A stretch of 64,000 nucleotides of DNA from Marmoricola sp. URHB0036. GTDB lineage: Bacteria; Actinomycetota; Actinomycetes; Propionibacteriales; Nocardioidaceae. Positions within the stretch are counted from its first letter, which is position 1; the number at the start of each line of letters is the position of its first letter. Under the pieces are notes generated by a model that did not search any database, had not been told where the DNA came from, and saw only the letters and a list, made by a program, of their open reading frames with translations. A program made the translations under genes and the position numbers. The DNA is taken from the NCBI RefSeq assembly GCF_000426045.1, contig NZ_AUEP01000010.1, positions 1 to 64,000 of the forward strand, read 5' to 3'. Of the stretch, positions 62,777 through 64,000 are shown piece after piece.

Positions 62777-62792
62777 GTTTCCAAGGAAGGTA
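62775..62792. promoter_or_regulatory. MarR operator candidate between two promoters
   Basis: TAGTTTCCAAGGAAGGTA is an imperfect 18-bp inverted repeat (6 of 9 pairs) that touches the -10 hexamers of both divergent genes. Confidence 0.6.
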
Positions 62793-62796
62793 ATAT
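62791..62796 (+). promoter_or_regulatory. -10 hexamer for the MarR mRNA
   Basis: TAATAT, 7 bases, then ATG 62804; leaderless layout. Confidence 0.6.
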
Positions 62797-62803
62797 CAAC
62801 TCC

Positions 62804-63340
62804 ATGGGTGACACCAATCGTGACGAGCACGACGCGGTCGACCGGATCCTGGCGCAGTGGGCGCGCGAACGGCCCGAGCTGGACACCGGCCCGATGAGCG
62901 TGGTCGGACGCCTGCACCGGGTCGCGGGGCTGCTCGAGGCCGGGCTCCGGCCCGTGTTCGCCGAGGCCGGCCTCGGCAACGGCGACTTCGACGTGCTCGC
63001 CAGCCTGCGCCGGGCCGGTCATCCGTTCCGGCTCACGGCCGGCGAGCTCACCGCCAGCACGCTGGTGACCTCGGGCGCGATCAGCAAGCGGATCGACCGG
63101 CTCGAGTCGAAGGGCCTGGTCAAGCGGTCGGTCAGCGCCAAGGACGCCCGCGGGCGCGAGATCGAGCTGACCGCGGAGGGGCGGCGACTCACCGACGATC
63201 TCGTCGTACGCCACTGGGCCAACGAGGACCGGCTGCTAGCCGCCCTCGACGCCGGCGAGCGCGTCCAGCTGGCCGGGCTCCTGCGCAAGCTGCTGCTCGA
63301 CGTCGAGGGGCCGGCTGCCGGACCGGTGGACGCTGGTTAG
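62804..63340 (+). CDS. MarR-family transcriptional regulator
   Basis: The 178-residue protein has a winged helix of the MarR type: FDVLASLRRAGHPFRLTAGELTA, then LVTSGAISKRIDRLESKGLVKRSVSAKDARGREIELTAEG. The divergent EamA transporter and the palindrome between them suggest that it represses both genes. The 3' end overlaps the convergent zwf gene by four bases (TTAG). Confidence 0.92.
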   Translation: MGDTNRDEHDAVDRILAQWARERPELDTGPMSVVGRLHRVAGLLEAGLRPVFAEAGLGNGDFDVLASLRRAGHPFRLTAGELTASTLVTSGAISKRIDRLESKGLVKRSVSAKDARGREIELTAEGRRLTDDLVVRHWANEDRLLAALDAGERVQLAGLLRKLLLDVEGPAAGPVDAG

Positions 63341-64000
63341 GCGCCGATGATGTTCGGGTCGCGCCAGGTGCGCTCGAACGGCAGCCGCCACAGGTGCGGG
63401 GCGATCAGCTGGTGGATCCGGTTGGGTCCCCACGATCCCTGCCCGTAGGGGCGCACCACCGGCGGGTTCTCCAGCAGCGGCGAGGAGAGCTCCCACAGCC
63501 GCTCGATGCCCTCGGCCGAGGTGAACAGGGTGCGGTCGCCGCGGGCGGCGTCGTAGATCAGCCGCTCGTAGGCCTCGAGCACCGCCCCGGCCCAACCGGT
63601 CTCGTGCATCGCGAACTGCATCGACAGCTTGTCCAGCCGCATGCCGGGTCCGGGGCGCTTGCCGTAGAACGACAGCGACATCTTCGACTGGTCGGCGAGG
63701 TCGAAGGTGAGGTGGTCGGGCCCGTTGTCCCCGACGCCGCTCCCCGGCGGGAACATCGAGCGCGGTGGCTCGCGGAACGCGATCGAGATGATCCGTGCCC
63801 CTTCCGCCATCCGCTTGCCGGTGCGGAGGTAGAACGGGACGCCGGCCCAGCGCCAGTTGTCGACGTAGCACTTCAGCGCGATGAACGTCTCGGTCTCGGA
63901 GTCGTGGGCCACGCCCTCGATGTCGCGGTAGCCGATGTACTGGCCGCGCACCACGTCGTGCGGCTCGATGGGCAGCATCGAGCGGAAGACCTTGTTCTTC
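63337..64000 (-). CDS. zwf: Glucose-6-phosphate dehydrogenase, C-terminal part (5' end beyond window)
   Basis: About 221 C-terminal codons are seen. The sequence contains VVRGQYIGY, ETFIALKCYVDNWRWAGVPFYLRTGKRM and PHLTFDL-like elements ending in GSWGPNRIHQLIAP, all typical of the glucose-6-phosphate dehydrogenase C-terminal domain. The enzyme oxidises glucose 6-phosphate to the lactone with NADP+ in the pentose phosphate path. Its N-terminal Rossmann part lies outside the window. The stop (TAA) overlaps the MarR stop. Confidence 0.95.
   Translation of the reverse strand, partial: KNKVFRSMLPIEPHDVVRGQYIGYRDIEGVAHDSETETFIALKCYVDNWRWAGVPFYLRTGKRMAEGARIISIAFREPPRSMFPPGSGVGDNGPDHLTFDLADQSKMSLSFYGKRPGPGMRLDKLSMQFAMHETGWAGAVLEAYERLIYDAARGDRTLFTSAEGIERLWELSSPLLENPPVVRPYGQGSWGPNRIHQLIAPHLWRLPFERTWRDPNIIGA

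Overview
The window is about 64 kb of very GC-rich DNA with dense, mostly short-spaced genes, frequent GTG starts, many ATGA/GTGA stop-start overlaps, and a high share of promoters placed so that the mRNA would begin at the start codon. Together with F420-type oxidoreductases, an Rv0338c-like Fe-S reductase, LAL-type LuxR and FCD-GntR regulators, this points to an actinobacterial chromosome, most likely Nocardioides or a close relative (inference from gene content; not proven). I saw no rRNA, tRNA, phage, transposase or CRISPR array.

Layout. 1-2.8 kb: 3' part of a membrane Fe-S reductase (minus), cut by the window edge. 2.9-8.3 kb: a HAD dehalogenase facing an IclR / MFS / secreted metallohydrolase operon. 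8.4-11.6 kb: secreted acid phosphatase, a REP-like repeat pair, and three exported proteins. 11.7-14.9 kb: hutH-hutU. 15-19.1 kb: a TetR unit, a small membrane protein with an M48 peptidase, DUF1992 and an SMP-30 family lactonase. 19.2-22.8 kb: M20 peptidase with MFS exporter, and a nitroreductase. 22.7-26.4 kb: the second histidine-utilisation operon (M20-family amidohydrolase, hutF, hutI). With hutHU this completes histidine to glutamate, provided the amidohydrolase does the job of HutG. 26.5-37.2 kb: an alpha/beta hydrolase, then a gamma-glutamylation locus for amine catabolism (glutamine-synthetase-like ligase, aldehyde dehydrogenase, SDR, PuuD-like hydrolase, GntR regulator, APC permease) beside a polar amino-acid ABC transporter.

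37.3-39.6 kb holds the most unusual unit: an 84-residue peptide with a RiPP-like leader ending in Gly-Gly and an Asp/Gly/Thr repeat tail, overlapping a JmjC/cupin-type hydroxylase gene, which in turn overlaps a sucrase-ferredoxin-like Fe-S protein gene. It looks like a compact peptide-hydroxylation system. 39.7-48.6 kb: a 46-residue small protein coupled to a LAL LuxR regulator, an alpha/beta hydrolase, a cytochrome P450, an ArsR-MFS pair with a clear double operator, and a benzaldehyde-type dehydrogenase.

48.7-53.8 kb looks like a steroid/lipid-type catabolic cluster (sulfotransferase, SDR, DUF1214, LLM oxidoreductase, SnoaL-like protein, Ddn-like F420 reductase) with a KstR-like site in its divergent promoter. 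54-60.1 kb: a five-gene oligopeptide ABC transporter in an unusual order. 60.3-64 kb: a membrane-anchored protein, an aldo/keto reductase, a divergent EamA / MarR pair, and the 3' end of zwf. Several gene ends carry long perfect inverted repeats, and several spacers carry short tandem repeats that the genes do not explain.
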